Origin: an uncultured Pseudomonadales bacterium
GTDB taxonomy: Bacteria; Pseudomonadota; Gammaproteobacteria; Pseudomonadales; Azotimanducaceae
Reading direction: 5' to 3'
Length of the DNA: 64,000 nucleotides
Assembly: GCA_958296405.1 (NCBI GenBank)
Contig: OY282519.1
Location: forward strand, 2,464,132-2,528,131
Below are positions 52,338 through 61,375 of the stretch, one piece after another (the first letter of the stretch is position 1; each line of letters begins with the position of its first letter). Under the pieces are notes generated by a model. The model saw nothing but the letters and a program-made list of their open reading frames with translations, did no database searches and was not told where the DNA came from. The position numbers and the translations under genes were made by a program.

Positions 52338-53633
52338 CTAGCGCCCCGGCCTCTTCCCATAGGTCAACGTGCGCCACAGCCATTCGAGTGGCCCAAAGCG
52401 GTGGCGCCCCAGCCACCATACGCTGAACGTGAGCAGCACTGCCCATTCGCCAAGCACCACGAGGTAGAGCTGCCAGCGCTCAAGCTGGTTCCAAAGCCCA
52501 AAGCCCATGGCATGGAAGATGACGAGCGCGAACACGCTCTGCAGGATGTAGTTGGTGAGCGCCATGCGCCCGACGGCGGCCAAGGTCTGCCGCGCCTTGG
52601 CGAGGACACCCCGCTGGCAAATGAGCATGATCACGCCCACATAGCCCAACGCCATCGCCACGCGCCCGATGTCGTTGGTGAGCTCAAGGCCGGTCACCCA
52701 AGCCAACGCGAAGCCGCTTGCGTTGGCCATCGCCAGCTCGAAGCCGTTCACCACCGCGCCGACGAGCAACCCCCACACGGCCAAGCGCCTGTAGAAGGAG
52801 ACGCTGCGTTGCCCGCGCAGCACGCCAGTTTTGTAGAGCGCCATGCCAAGCAACATGCAGGCGAGCGCATCCCAGAGCAGCAGTGTTGGGTGGGCGAAGG
52901 CGTACAGCCCGGCCACTTCGATGGCGTTGGCAGCCACGGATTCCCGGTAGCTGCCTTGGTAGATCACCGCTTCGCGGGCTTGTGCCTCCGGCGGTGGCTG
53001 GAAGTTCGCTTTGAGGCCATGCCAATCCGCAATCACGGCTTGCTCCGCAGCCGGCACCGCCTCTCCCGCGTCAAGGCGGGCCTGCACGGCATCGGCCCCG
53101 CTCGAGAGCGCCACGATGCCAAAGAGCGTGACGACATAGAACATGGCCAAGTAGGTGAAGACCACGCCCGCTGCGGCGAACAGCGCCTTCGGGCGCCAGT
53201 TCCTGAGCGGATAGAGCAGCATGCCGGCCACGGCGTAGGGCACGAGGATGTCGCCGCTCCACAGCAATGCCAGCGCGTCAATGAGGCCGAACGCAAGCAG
53301 CAGCAGTTGCCGTCGGTAGTACACGCCGATGGGCTTGGCGCGCGACCCGCACGCGAAGATGACAACGCCGGCGCCGAACAGCATCGAGAACAACGCTCGC
53401 ATCACGCCTTCGGAGAAAAAGTCCACGCCGAGGAATAACGCGAAGTTGATGCCTTGGGTGGCCCCGTCCGCGGTGGGGTCTGCGTAGGAACGGAACGGCA
53501 ACCCGAACCCCAGGATGTTCATCAGCAGGATGCCGAGCAGCGCGAAGCCGCGCACCACGTCGATGGCTTCGATGCGCTCGCTCGGCGGCCGCGGCGCCGG
53601 CGCGGTGCCAAGAGAGGCTTCGGCGCTCTGCAT
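52338..53633 (-). CDS. DUF418 (YeiB-family) membrane protein
   Basis: 431 residues with about ten membrane segments. The N-terminal acyltransferase-3-like start IEAIDVVRGFALLGILLMN, FSMLFGAGVVIF and the C-terminal DUF418 domain (LAAVGRMALTNYILQS, RWQLYLVVLGEWAVLLTFS, ending FGPLEWLWRTLTYG) are diagnostic. Relatives are predicted inner-membrane transporters or acyltransferases without an established substrate. The gene lies 15 bases after bcp on the same strand and is probably co-transcribed with it. Confidence 0.9.
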   Translation of the reverse strand: MQSAEASLGTAPAPRPPSERIEAIDVVRGFALLGILLMNILGFGLPFRSYADPTADGATQGINFALFLGVDFFSEGVMRALFSMLFGAGVVIFACGSRAKPIGVYYRRQLLLLAFGLIDALALLWSGDILVPYAVAGMLLYPLRNWRPKALFAAAGVVFTYLAMFYVVTLFGIVALSSGADAVQARLDAGEAVPAAEQAVIADWHGLKANFQPPPEAQAREAVIYQGSYRESVAANAIEVAGLYAFAHPTLLLWDALACMLLGMALYKTGVLRGQRSVSFYRRLAVWGLLVGAVVNGFELAMANASGFALAWVTGLELTNDIGRVAMALGYVGVIMLICQRGVLAKARQTLAAVGRMALTNYILQSVFALVIFHAMGFGLWNQLERWQLYLVVLGEWAVLLTFSVWWLGRHRFGPLEWLWRTLTYGKRPGR

Positions 53634-53648
53634 GGGCTTGCGGTGGGA

Positions 53649-54128
53649 CTACGCTCGTCCGGCGGCGTCTTGCAGCGCTTCCAACACTTTGCGCGGGTGG
53701 TCCGCGGCTTTGGCGACGCGACGCCAATGCTTGGCGACCACGCCGTCCGGGCCGATCAAAACGGTGGAGCGGATGACGCCGACTGTCTTCTTGCCGTACA
53801 TCATCTTTTCACCGTAGGCGCCGTATTCCTGCATGACGGCCTTTTCTGGGTCGCACAACAGGGCGAAAGGCAGATCGTACTTTTCCGTGAACTTGCGGTG
53901 CGCCGCTTCGCCGTCCGGCGAGACGCCCAAGACCACAGCGTCGGCGGCGTCGAATTGCGCGGCGAGGTCGCGAAAGCCGCACGCTTCCTTGGTGCATCCG
54001 GGGGTGTCGTCGCGGGGATAGAAATACACCACCACATGCTTGCCGCGCAGGCCGGCAAGGGAAACGGGCTGGCCATTGGCGTCCGGCAGGGTGAACGATG
54101 GCGCGGGTTGGCCTTCCTCGATGGGCAT
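53649..54128 (-). CDS. bcp: thioredoxin-dependent peroxiredoxin (Bcp/PrxQ)
   Basis: 159 residues, normal length. EEGQPAPSFTLPDANGQPVS, YFYPRDDTPGCTKEACGFRD with peroxidatic Cys and the resolving Cys five residues later (CTKEAC), as in two-Cys Bcp. VLGVSPDGEAAHRKF and the C-terminal RSTVLIGPDG are also typical. Reduces hydroperoxides using thioredoxin in the cytoplasm. AGGAG-type ribosome binding site before the ATG; its promoter should lie within 54129–54268. Confidence 0.95.
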   Translation of the reverse strand: MPIEEGQPAPSFTLPDANGQPVSLAGLRGKHVVVYFYPRDDTPGCTKEACGFRDLAAQFDAADAVVLGVSPDGEAAHRKFTEKYDLPFALLCDPEKAVMQEYGAYGEKMMYGKKTVGVIRSTVLIGPDGVVAKHWRRVAKAADHPRKVLEALQDAAGRA

Positions 54129-54268
54129 GGAATCCTCCTTGAAGCTCAGTGCATTGTGCAGAAGCGTGGCGGGCGATCAAGCTCGGCGACGCCGCCGGTG
54201 GCGCGCAACCGTAGCACGGTGCCGCGATGAAAGCCGCGTGCTGCGCTCTTGGGGCGCGGATCGCTGTT

Positions 54269-55651
54269 CTAGTGATGCTTCGCCGCAATCCGCTTCAGCC
54301 CCGCCTCGATTGCTTCACGGGACAGCCAGCGGCCGCGCAGCATCACGCCCTCGATGCGCGCGGCATTGGCGATGTCGTCCAAGGGGTTCGCGGCCAGAAG
54401 CGCCAAGTCCGCATCGCGGCCAACGGCGATGACGCCGGCATTGGTGCCGAGGAACGCCGCCGCGGCGCTGGTGCCGGCCGCGAGCGCATCGTTTGACGAG
54501 AGGCCGGCGGCCACCATCGCCCGTAGCTCGCGGTGCGTTGCGAAACCCGGCACATTGAAGGTCTGCGGCGAGTCTGCCCCCAAGAGCACCGGCACGCCGC
54601 CCTCGTGCAGCGCCTTGATGAGCGCCTTGCGCACCTCGAGGAACGCTTGGTTCGCTCGTTGTTTCGCGCCGTTTGCCGCGCGGCGCAGCGTCTCGATGTA
54701 GCGCTCCCGCAGCCGCCGCGGCACATATTGGAACTCGGGCCGCTCGGCCATCTCTTGCCATGCATGGGCGTTCGCCATGTTCTCCATCAGCGTCTCTGTG
54801 GGCACCACGGCGACGGCCGCGGCGCGGCTGCGCTCCACTGCGGCAGGGATGAGCGCGCGATCCACGAACGGTGCCAAACCGGCGCTGAAGAAGGACGCCG
54901 CGGCATCGCCGTGCGCGGCGCTGTCTGGCGTGATGACGTTCAGGTAGCCGTCCAAGTGGTCAACCGTGGTTTGCCCAGCTGCCAAGCTGCACCACAGCCC
55001 GACGCTCGCGGTGACATGGCCGCCGAAGCTGATGCCAGCCTCCTGCGCCGTCGCTGCCATCGCCTCAAACGATTCCGGAGACAGCCCCGGATGCACCTTC
55101 AGGAAGTCGTACCCAGCGGCGTGTTGCTCGCGCACCCGCCGCTCGGCGTCCGCAGCGTTGCGCACCGAGCGCCCGTTGAACGAGGGCCCGGAGGTGATCA
55201 GGCGCGGACCCAGCACGCGTTGCGCCAAGAGATCGTCGCGCAGTGGCAGGTGGCTTGGATGCCCCAACATGCCGCGCACCGTGGTGACGCCATTGGCCGC
55301 CCACAGGAACAACACGTCGTCGCGGTAATCCTTCTCGACGGGCACATGGGCATGCATTTCGGCGAGCCCTGGGATGAGGAAGCCGCCGTTGCCGTCGATG
55401 GCGAGGCCGCCCGCGGCCGCGCCGTCTTCGACGTCCAGCGCCTTGGCGGGTTCGATGGCGGCGATGCGCCCATCGCGCACGGTGACGTCTTGGCTCATGG
55501 CGACGCCCGGCGCCACCATCGAGATGACGTGGACGTTGGTGATGATGGCATCATCCGCCGAAGCGGCCGATGCACCAGCCGCGGCGAACCCTGTGGCGAG
55601 GCCCAGCACTGCCGCGAGCATCAGGCGCAAGTTAATCCCAGCTCCTGCCAT
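54269..55651 (-). CDS. secreted amidohydrolase-superfamily protein
   Basis: 460 residues from ATG 55651. N-terminal signal peptide (about 5–33, ALGLATG-type core ending ASA). Amidohydrolase pattern: AIITNVHVISMVAP, GFLIPGLAEMHAHVPVEKDY with the metal-binding H-x-H, DFLKVHPGLSPESF, GISFGGHVTASVGLW (His), VDHLDGYLN, and LLGADSPQTFNVPGF with the catalytic Asp near the C-terminus, then AGVIAVGRDADLALLAANPL. Related to imidazolonepropionase/prolidase-like enzymes, which cleave amides or cyclic amides with Zn. Substrate unknown. Periplasmic location follows from the signal peptide. Confidence 0.88.
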   Translation of the reverse strand: MAGAGINLRLMLAAVLGLATGFAAAGASAASADDAIITNVHVISMVAPGVAMSQDVTVRDGRIAAIEPAKALDVEDGAAAGGLAIDGNGGFLIPGLAEMHAHVPVEKDYRDDVLFLWAANGVTTVRGMLGHPSHLPLRDDLLAQRVLGPRLITSGPSFNGRSVRNAADAERRVREQHAAGYDFLKVHPGLSPESFEAMAATAQEAGISFGGHVTASVGLWCSLAAGQTTVDHLDGYLNVITPDSAAHGDAAASFFSAGLAPFVDRALIPAAVERSRAAAVAVVPTETLMENMANAHAWQEMAERPEFQYVPRRLRERYIETLRRAANGAKQRANQAFLEVRKALIKALHEGGVPVLLGADSPQTFNVPGFATHRELRAMVAAGLSSNDALAAGTSAAAAFLGTNAGVIAVGRDADLALLAANPLDDIANAARIEGVMLRGRWLSREAIEAGLKRIAAKHH

Positions 55652-55780
55652 CGCGCTGGCCACCCGGCTCAACGGCCACCGGCGCCACTCGCAGATGCCA
55701 AGCTGCACGCCGCTCCACTCCCGGCAACTGCCTTCGCGCAACGCGGAAAGCAGCGGCGCCGAGGGCAACCAAGCGCCCCG

Positions 55781-56596
55781 TCAGCCGCCGCTCCCATAGC
55801 TCACCCCCATGCCGGCGCGGGCGTCGGTGTTCACGCCATACGGCGCGATGGGGTAGCGCAGGCCGTTGCGCGACAGGCTCTCCAAGCCGGCGATCACCTT
55901 AGGCAGAAAGCTCGGCGGCAGCGCCATCAACAGTTCGTCTTCCATCACGCCGCCGTAGCGCCGCTCGGCGAAGCAGGGGATGGAGAGGCTCGGCTCGCCG
56001 GTCTTGAGCGCGCGTCCCCACGAGTCCGCGCAGGCGGATTCGCCGACGCAGCCCCACTCCAGCTTCTTGTAGCCACTCCACTGCAGCCCGTTGATGAAGA
56101 GGATCATCTGCGCCGGCGTCGCGTAAATCAGTGCGATGTCCGGCGGATCCAGCCGGCCGCTGGCGAGCGGGCTGACGGCCAAGGCGCGATAGTGGCCATG
56201 CGGCGCCACATCCATCGAGCGCTGATGGGCGGCTGCCCCAGCGACATCCTTGAACCACACGCCGGCCATGTGCTTGCCGGAGAGCCAGTCCGCGCTGCGC
56301 GGATGCAGGCCGATGACGGTGGAGCACTGGGCGCCGACGAGATCGTCCACAGTGATGCCCACTGTCCAGCCGTTGCGGCAGGCTTGCCCGACGATTTGGT
56401 CGGTGGTGTGGATGGCGCCGGGGCGGCGGATGCGCGGCACCGCCTCCATCGCCTCGACAGACTCGAAGCGCTTCATGGCGATGGGCGTTGTGCGCAGGCG
56501 CAGCAGGCGGTTCAGTTCGCCGACGAGCCCGGGCCAATCCGTGATGTCGCGGTCCGTCGCCACCATGTCCGCGCGTTCGGAGGAAGGGTTTTGCAT
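55781..56596 (-). CDS. DUF169 protein
   Basis: 271 residues from ATG 56596. DUF169 features: LLRLRTTPIAMKRFESVEAM, then IVGQACRNGWTVGITVDDLV, cysteine-bearing GAQCSTVIGLH and EWGCVGESACADSW. The end is VIAGLESLSRNGLRYPIAPYG. The conserved cysteines suggest a metal or thiol site. Function of the family is not established. The enoyl-CoA hydratase gene upstream ends 14 bases before its start, so the two are likely one operon; a role in CoA or aromatic metabolism would be inference from that. Confidence 0.85.
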   Translation of the reverse strand: MQNPSSERADMVATDRDITDWPGLVGELNRLLRLRTTPIAMKRFESVEAMEAVPRIRRPGAIHTTDQIVGQACRNGWTVGITVDDLVGAQCSTVIGLHPRSADWLSGKHMAGVWFKDVAGAAAHQRSMDVAPHGHYRALAVSPLASGRLDPPDIALIYATPAQMILFINGLQWSGYKKLEWGCVGESACADSWGRALKTGEPSLSIPCFAERRYGGVMEDELLMALPPSFLPKVIAGLESLSRNGLRYPIAPYGVNTDARAGMGVSYGSGG

Positions 56597-56610
56597 TGTG
56601 GCGCTCCCGC

Positions 56611-57444
56611 TCAACCCACTTCCACGCGGTCGAAATTGGGCGGCCGCTTCTCCATGAAGGAGCGCACGCCCTCGCGGAAGTCTGGCCGCGTGAGGCTCTC
56701 GTCCATCAGCTGGCCCGTCTCCGCCATGGCCGGGCCGATGGGCATGTCGATGTGCTTGTACACCTGCTGCTTCATGATCATCAGCGACTTGGGGGCCGCC
56801 GTTGCCGCGAGTTGCTCGATGTACGCCTTGGCGTCTTGGCGCGAGTCCCCAGTTTCGCTCAGCCGGTCTGCAAGGCCCAGGGCCACCGCTTCCTCGCCGC
56901 TGATGCGCCGGGCCGTCCAGAGGATGTCGAGCGCCTTTGCCGGCCCCAACAAGCGCGGCAAAATCCAACTCATGCCGTGTTCCGCCACCAAGCCGCGCTG
57001 CGAGAAAGACGTGGTGAACTTCGCGGTGCGCTCGACGAAGCGCAGGTCGCAAAGCAGGGCGTAGCTCATGCCCATGCCGGCCGCGGCGCCGTTCACGGCG
57101 GCGACGAGCGGCTTGCGCAGCCCTAGAAGGTGGCTGTAGATCGCCGCGAAATCTGGCCCCATGTCTGGGTTGCCGGGGTTCGCGTCGAGATGGGAGAGGT
57201 CTTGCTGCGCACGGCCTTCCCCGGAGGAAAGCGTGTTCAGGGCGTTCATGTCCATGCCGGCGCAGAAGCCGCGCCCGGCGCCCGTCAACACGATGCCCAC
57301 CACGTCTGGGTCGCGCTCGGCCGTCGCCAGCGCGTGGCGGATCTCGGCCAGCATCAAGTTGGTGAAAGCGTTCAGGTTGTCCGGGCGGTTCATCGTGATG
57401 ATGGCCACCGGCGCTTCCACTTCGTAGAGGATGTCTTCGTACAT
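56611..57444 (-). CDS. enoyl-CoA hydratase/isomerase family protein
   Basis: 277 residues from ATG 57444 with GGAGG upstream on the minus strand; the frame is open further upstream through the divergent promoter but without gene-like sequence. Crotonase motifs: ITMNRPDNLNAFTNLMLAEI, VLTGAGRGFCAGMDMNAL, KPLVAAVNGAAAGMGMSYAL, FSQRGLVAEHGMSWILPRLL. The Glu/His region (AEHG) resembles enoyl-CoA hydratases acting on bulky substrates. Divergent from an acyl-CoA dehydrogenase, so the pair probably serves one degradation pathway. Confidence 0.9.
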   Translation of the reverse strand: MYEDILYEVEAPVAIITMNRPDNLNAFTNLMLAEIRHALATAERDPDVVGIVLTGAGRGFCAGMDMNALNTLSSGEGRAQQDLSHLDANPGNPDMGPDFAAIYSHLLGLRKPLVAAVNGAAAGMGMSYALLCDLRFVERTAKFTTSFSQRGLVAEHGMSWILPRLLGPAKALDILWTARRISGEEAVALGLADRLSETGDSRQDAKAYIEQLAATAAPKSLMIMKQQVYKHIDMPIGPAMAETGQLMDESLTRPDFREGVRSFMEKRPPNFDRVEVG

Positions 57445-57517
57445 GGCGCCTCCGCACTCGTCAATTTGTCGTTCGCTAACTGTACTATAGGCGCACGGTT
57501 CAGCGGGAAAGACGACC
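57445..57517. promoter_or_regulatory. divergent promoter region between enoyl-CoA hydratase and acyl-CoA dehydrogenase genes
   Basis: 73 bases separate the two opposing start codons. The centre (57463–57490) is clearly AT-richer than its surroundings and contains TACTATAG, giving -10-like boxes on either strand (TACTAT forward, TATAGT reverse). No -35 at good spacing and no clear operator palindrome could be fixed by eye. Confidence 0.5.
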
Positions 57518-58663
57518 ATGCCGATGATGCTCACAGAAGAGCAGAACATGCTGCAGGAGACAGCCAAGGAGTTCTGCTCGAACAATGCGCCGATCAGCCA
57601 GTTGCGCAAGCTGCGCGACGCTGACCACCCGGAAGGGTTCGACCGCGACACGTGGGCGGCCATCGTGGAGCTGGGTTGGGCGGGCATTCCGTTTCCAGAG
57701 GAGCACGGCGGCTTGGCGTTCGGCTACAAGGGCTTGGGCGTGGTGACGGAAGAGACTGGGCGCACCTTGGCGGCGAGCCCGCTCTATGCCAGCGTTTGGG
57801 TGGGCGGCACCGCCATCGCCATCGGCGGCAGCGTCGCGCAAAAGGCCGCGCTGTTGCCGAAGGTGGCGTCCGGCGAACTGCTCTTGGCCCTCGCCGTGGA
57901 GGAATCGCATCGCCACAATCCTTATGGCGTGGCGACGCAGGCGGTGGCCAGCGCTGGCGGCTACACGCTCACCGGCGCGAAGACGTTTGTGCTCGATGGC
58001 CACGTGGCGGATCGGCTCATCGTCGCTGCGCGCACGGCCGGCGCATCTGGAGACCGGCACGGCATCACATTGTTTCTCGTTGCGGCCGGGGCGCCGGGGC
58101 TGACGATCACCCGCACCCGCATGGCAGACAGCCGCAACGCCGCGAACGTGGAATTGGAAGGCGTGACGGTGGCCGCGGACGCGGTGCTCGGCACGGTGGA
58201 CAACGGCGCGGACGTGCTGGATCCCACGCTGGACATCGCCCGCATCGGCATCGCCGCGGAGATGCTCGGCGCCGCGCAGGAGTGCTTCGACCGCACCGTG
58301 CAGTACCTGAAGGAGCGCGAGCAGTTCGGTGTGCCCATTGGGTCGTTCCAAGCTCTGAAGCACCGCGCCGCCAACATGTTCTGCGAAATCGAACTGTCGA
58401 AGTCCGTGGTGCTGGAGGCATTGACGGCATTGGACGAGGAGCGCGATGCGAAGGAAATCGCCAAACTCGCAAGCCTCGCCAAGGCGAAGGTGGGCGAGAC
58501 GTTCCACACCGTCTCCCGCGAGGGCATCCAGATGCATGGCGGCATCGGCATGACAGACGAGTTCGACATCGGCTTTTTCATCAAGCGCGCCGCGGTGACA
58601 GAGCAGACGTTTGGCGACGTGAACTTCCATCGCAACCGCTATGGTGAACTCGAAGGGTATTGA
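57518..58663 (+). CDS. acyl-CoA dehydrogenase family protein
   Basis: 381 residues. N-terminal LTEEQNMLQETAKEFCSNNA, middle domain (LALAVEESHRHNPYGVATQA, KTFVLDGHVADRLIVAARTA), C-terminal helices with REQFGVPIGSFQALKHRAAN and EGIQMHGGIGMTDEFDIGFF. The usual C-terminal catalytic loop (Y/LEGTNE) is absent; the chain ends EQTFGDVNFHRNRYGELEG, as in FadE-type dehydrogenases for sterol or bulky CoA thioesters, which may place the base elsewhere or work as a heteromer. No second ACAD subunit is adjacent. Divergent from an enoyl-CoA hydratase gene. Confidence 0.9.
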   Translation: MPMMLTEEQNMLQETAKEFCSNNAPISQLRKLRDADHPEGFDRDTWAAIVELGWAGIPFPEEHGGLAFGYKGLGVVTEETGRTLAASPLYASVWVGGTAIAIGGSVAQKAALLPKVASGELLLALAVEESHRHNPYGVATQAVASAGGYTLTGAKTFVLDGHVADRLIVAARTAGASGDRHGITLFLVAAGAPGLTITRTRMADSRNAANVELEGVTVAADAVLGTVDNGADVLDPTLDIARIGIAAEMLGAAQECFDRTVQYLKEREQFGVPIGSFQALKHRAANMFCEIELSKSVVLEALTALDEERDAKEIAKLASLAKAKVGETFHTVSREGIQMHGGIGMTDEFDIGFFIKRAAVTEQTFGDVNFHRNRYGELEGY

Positions 58664-58721
58664 CGCGCTCGCAACCTGAGCGCCGTCTGGGGGAGACGCA
58701 ACGCAAGGGGGAGGGTTCACC

Positions 58722-61283
58722 ATGATGCGCGCCATTGCGCCGCGCGGCGCCGCGATGCCGGCATTAGTGCTGGCGTTGACAGCCGGCGCCGCCAACGCTG
58801 ATCCACTGCCGGCGCCGCTGCGCGCCGAGGCAGAAGCCTTGAAGGCAGCCGTCGCGGCGGCGCCGACGGACGCCAGCACCGTCGCCGGCCGCGCCCGTGT
58901 GCTGGCGGATTGGGTGGATGCCCATGCGCTCGCTGGATTGCCCGGCTCGCCTTGGGCGTCGCGTGCTCGGCGCTTCGTCGTCACGCCGCCGACCGGCGCC
59001 GCGGCGATAGGCGTCGGTGCCCAAATCGACGCATGGGTGCGGGAGTACACCGTGCGCGACGAAACGCCAGCGGCGCTCGGCGAGTTGCGAGCGACCGTCG
59101 GCCCGTTCGAGGCGGGATCGTTTGCCACCATCACCCAAACTTGGACGGCGGGCGCTGGCGGCATGGCCGTTGGCGGCGGCATTTGGGTGGCGCGGCACTT
59201 CAACACCATGTACGGCGGCTTCCAAACGGATGATCCCGCGGCGGAAGGCTATCTCACCATTTCGACCAGCGACGGCGATGCCCGCTTCGGGGTGGACACC
59301 ATCATGGCCTCGGGTGCCCACGGCGGTTTCCGTGCGCCGGAACCCGCGCTGGTGTTCCGCCTCGTTGCCGGCCATGTGGATGCCGGGGAAACTGTCACCG
59401 TCACCTATGGCAACGCTGCCGGCGGCGGGCCGGGGCTGCGCATCACCACGGTGTCTGGCGAGAACGTGCCGCTGCCGCTCTATGTGGACGTGAGCGGCGC
59501 CGGGGATTGGTTCATGCTGCCGCTGCAGCCGTTCGCCATCGTCGGCGCCGAGGCCGTGGGCGTGCATGGCTTCGCGCCGAGCGTCGTGGCGCCGGGTGAG
59601 GTCTTTGAGCTCTCTGTGCGTGCGGAAGACCAGTGGTTCAACCGCGCCTCGCGCGACATTCCGGCCTTTGATGTACTGGTGGATGGCGCCGTGGCGGCCA
59701 CCACGAAAGGTGGCAACGCCATCGAGATCGTTGAACTCGCGTTCGACGACGTTGGCCCGCGCTGGATCGACCTGCGCTCTGCGGACGGCGCCATCGAGGG
59801 CATTGCCAACCCCGTGCTGGTGGCCGAGGCACCGGCGCGGCGCATCTATTGGGGCGACACCCACGGCCATTCCGGACAGGCGGAGGGTATTGGCACCATC
59901 GATTACTTCATGCGCTTCGCGCGCGACGACGCGCGGTTGGATTTCGTCACCCACTCTGAGCACGACACCGCCTTGGACGCCGCCGAGTGGCAACAGATGC
60001 GGGCCGCTGTGGTGGCGCATCACGCGCCGGGCAAGTTCATACCCTACCTCGGCTACGAATGGACGGTGCGGGCGTTCGACGGTGGCGGCCACCACAACGT
60101 GCTGTACCGGAACCCAAAGCACCGCTTGCCCGTCTCGGCGCTCGAGTATCCGACGCTCTCAGCGCTCTATCAGCGCCTGCGCGAGGTTTACGATCCGCAG
60201 GATGTGGTGGTGATTCCCCACGCCCACAATCCCGGCGACGCCCGCCTTTCAGACCCGCTGTTGGAGCCGCTCATCGAGGTGATGTCCATGCATGGCACCT
60301 TCGAGTGGTTCATGCGGAACTACCTTGGCAATGGCCATCAGGTGGGCTTCGTGGCCGCTTCGGACGACCATCTTTCGCACCCGGGCTACTCCGCGCCAAG
60401 CCGGGACTCGCTGGCGCAGCGCGGCGGGCTGGGCGCCGTGCTTGCCCCGGAGCGCTCTCGGGACGCCATCTTCGACGCCATGAAGGCGCGGCGCACCTAT
60501 GCGACCACCGGCGAGCGCATCATCCTCGATGTCGAGCTGAACGGCGCCGGCATGGGCGAACGCACGGCGTTCGCGGACACCCGCACCATCAAGGGCAGGG
60601 TGATCGGCACTGCGCCCATCGCCGACGTGACGGTGTTCAAGAACGACGCGCCGTTGTGGTCGAAGGATTACCTCACCGCCAGCGGGGCGCCCGGCGCTGG
60701 CCAGACCACCCTGCATCTGTCGTTCCACTCCGACGCCACGCCCCATCACTGGGGTGACGCGCCGCGTGGCTGGCGGCACTGGCGCGGTCGCTTGACGCTG
60801 GCCGGCGGGCGGATTCTTGCCGCGCGCGGCACAGACTTCGCCAACCCAAACGTGCAGGCGCTGCAGGCCGACGGCGACGGCTTCGCCTTCAAGACGATCA
60901 CGCGGGGCGATGCGAGCACCATCGTGCTGACGGTGGACGCGCTCACCGCGGACGCCAAGGTGGTGCTGGAACTTGACGAAGCCCGCGAGAGCGGCAGCGC
61001 CCCGCCGTTCTATCGCCCCCCGGCGACCATCGCCGGCGAAGCCGTGGAACTGCGGGTGGCCGACGCTCTGGCCGGCCGCTTGGCGCAGCCGATGCCGATT
61101 CCCGGTTACGCAGACAGCATTGCCCTGCGCCGCGTGCTGGCTGGGGAGCGCGATGTGGCCTTCGAGCACACGGATGCCGAGGATCCGCGCCAGGGCGACT
61201 ACTACTATGTGCGCGTGCGCCAAGCCGATGACGCGGCGGCGTGGTCAAGCCCCATCTGGGTGGGCGGCTACCCGCCTAGGTAA
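58722..61283 (+). CDS. DUF3604 exported protein
   Basis: 853 residues with a signal peptide (about 1–27, ending ANA). The N-terminal 350 residues look like beta-rich binding domains. The DUF3604 core then begins RRIYWGDTHGHSGQAEGIGT, with LDFVTHSEHDTALDAAEW, KFIPYLGYEWTVRAFDGGGH, VVIPHAHNPGDARLSDPLLE and VAASDDHLSHPGYSAPSRDS. The His/Asp pattern is like the PHP phosphoesterase/amidohydrolase metal site. Family function is not established. Likely periplasmic or surface-exposed. It follows an acyl-CoA dehydrogenase gene by 58 bases, with AGGGGGAGGG before the ATG. Confidence 0.88.
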   Translation: MMRAIAPRGAAMPALVLALTAGAANADPLPAPLRAEAEALKAAVAAAPTDASTVAGRARVLADWVDAHALAGLPGSPWASRARRFVVTPPTGAAAIGVGAQIDAWVREYTVRDETPAALGELRATVGPFEAGSFATITQTWTAGAGGMAVGGGIWVARHFNTMYGGFQTDDPAAEGYLTISTSDGDARFGVDTIMASGAHGGFRAPEPALVFRLVAGHVDAGETVTVTYGNAAGGGPGLRITTVSGENVPLPLYVDVSGAGDWFMLPLQPFAIVGAEAVGVHGFAPSVVAPGEVFELSVRAEDQWFNRASRDIPAFDVLVDGAVAATTKGGNAIEIVELAFDDVGPRWIDLRSADGAIEGIANPVLVAEAPARRIYWGDTHGHSGQAEGIGTIDYFMRFARDDARLDFVTHSEHDTALDAAEWQQMRAAVVAHHAPGKFIPYLGYEWTVRAFDGGGHHNVLYRNPKHRLPVSALEYPTLSALYQRLREVYDPQDVVVIPHAHNPGDARLSDPLLEPLIEVMSMHGTFEWFMRNYLGNGHQVGFVAASDDHLSHPGYSAPSRDSLAQRGGLGAVLAPERSRDAIFDAMKARRTYATTGERIILDVELNGAGMGERTAFADTRTIKGRVIGTAPIADVTVFKNDAPLWSKDYLTASGAPGAGQTTLHLSFHSDATPHHWGDAPRGWRHWRGRLTLAGGRILAARGTDFANPNVQALQADGDGFAFKTITRGDASTIVLTVDALTADAKVVLELDEARESGSAPPFYRPPATIAGEAVELRVADALAGRLAQPMPIPGYADSIALRRVLAGERDVAFEHTDAEDPRQGDYYYVRVRQADDAAAWSSPIWVGGYPPR

Positions 61284-61375
61284 ACGGCGCGGCGCGGGGA
61301 CGCGGGGCGAACTCGCACTTCTCTTTCGATGGCCGATGGTGGCGTTGAGTTGGCCAAGGGAGGCGCAGCGTAGGA

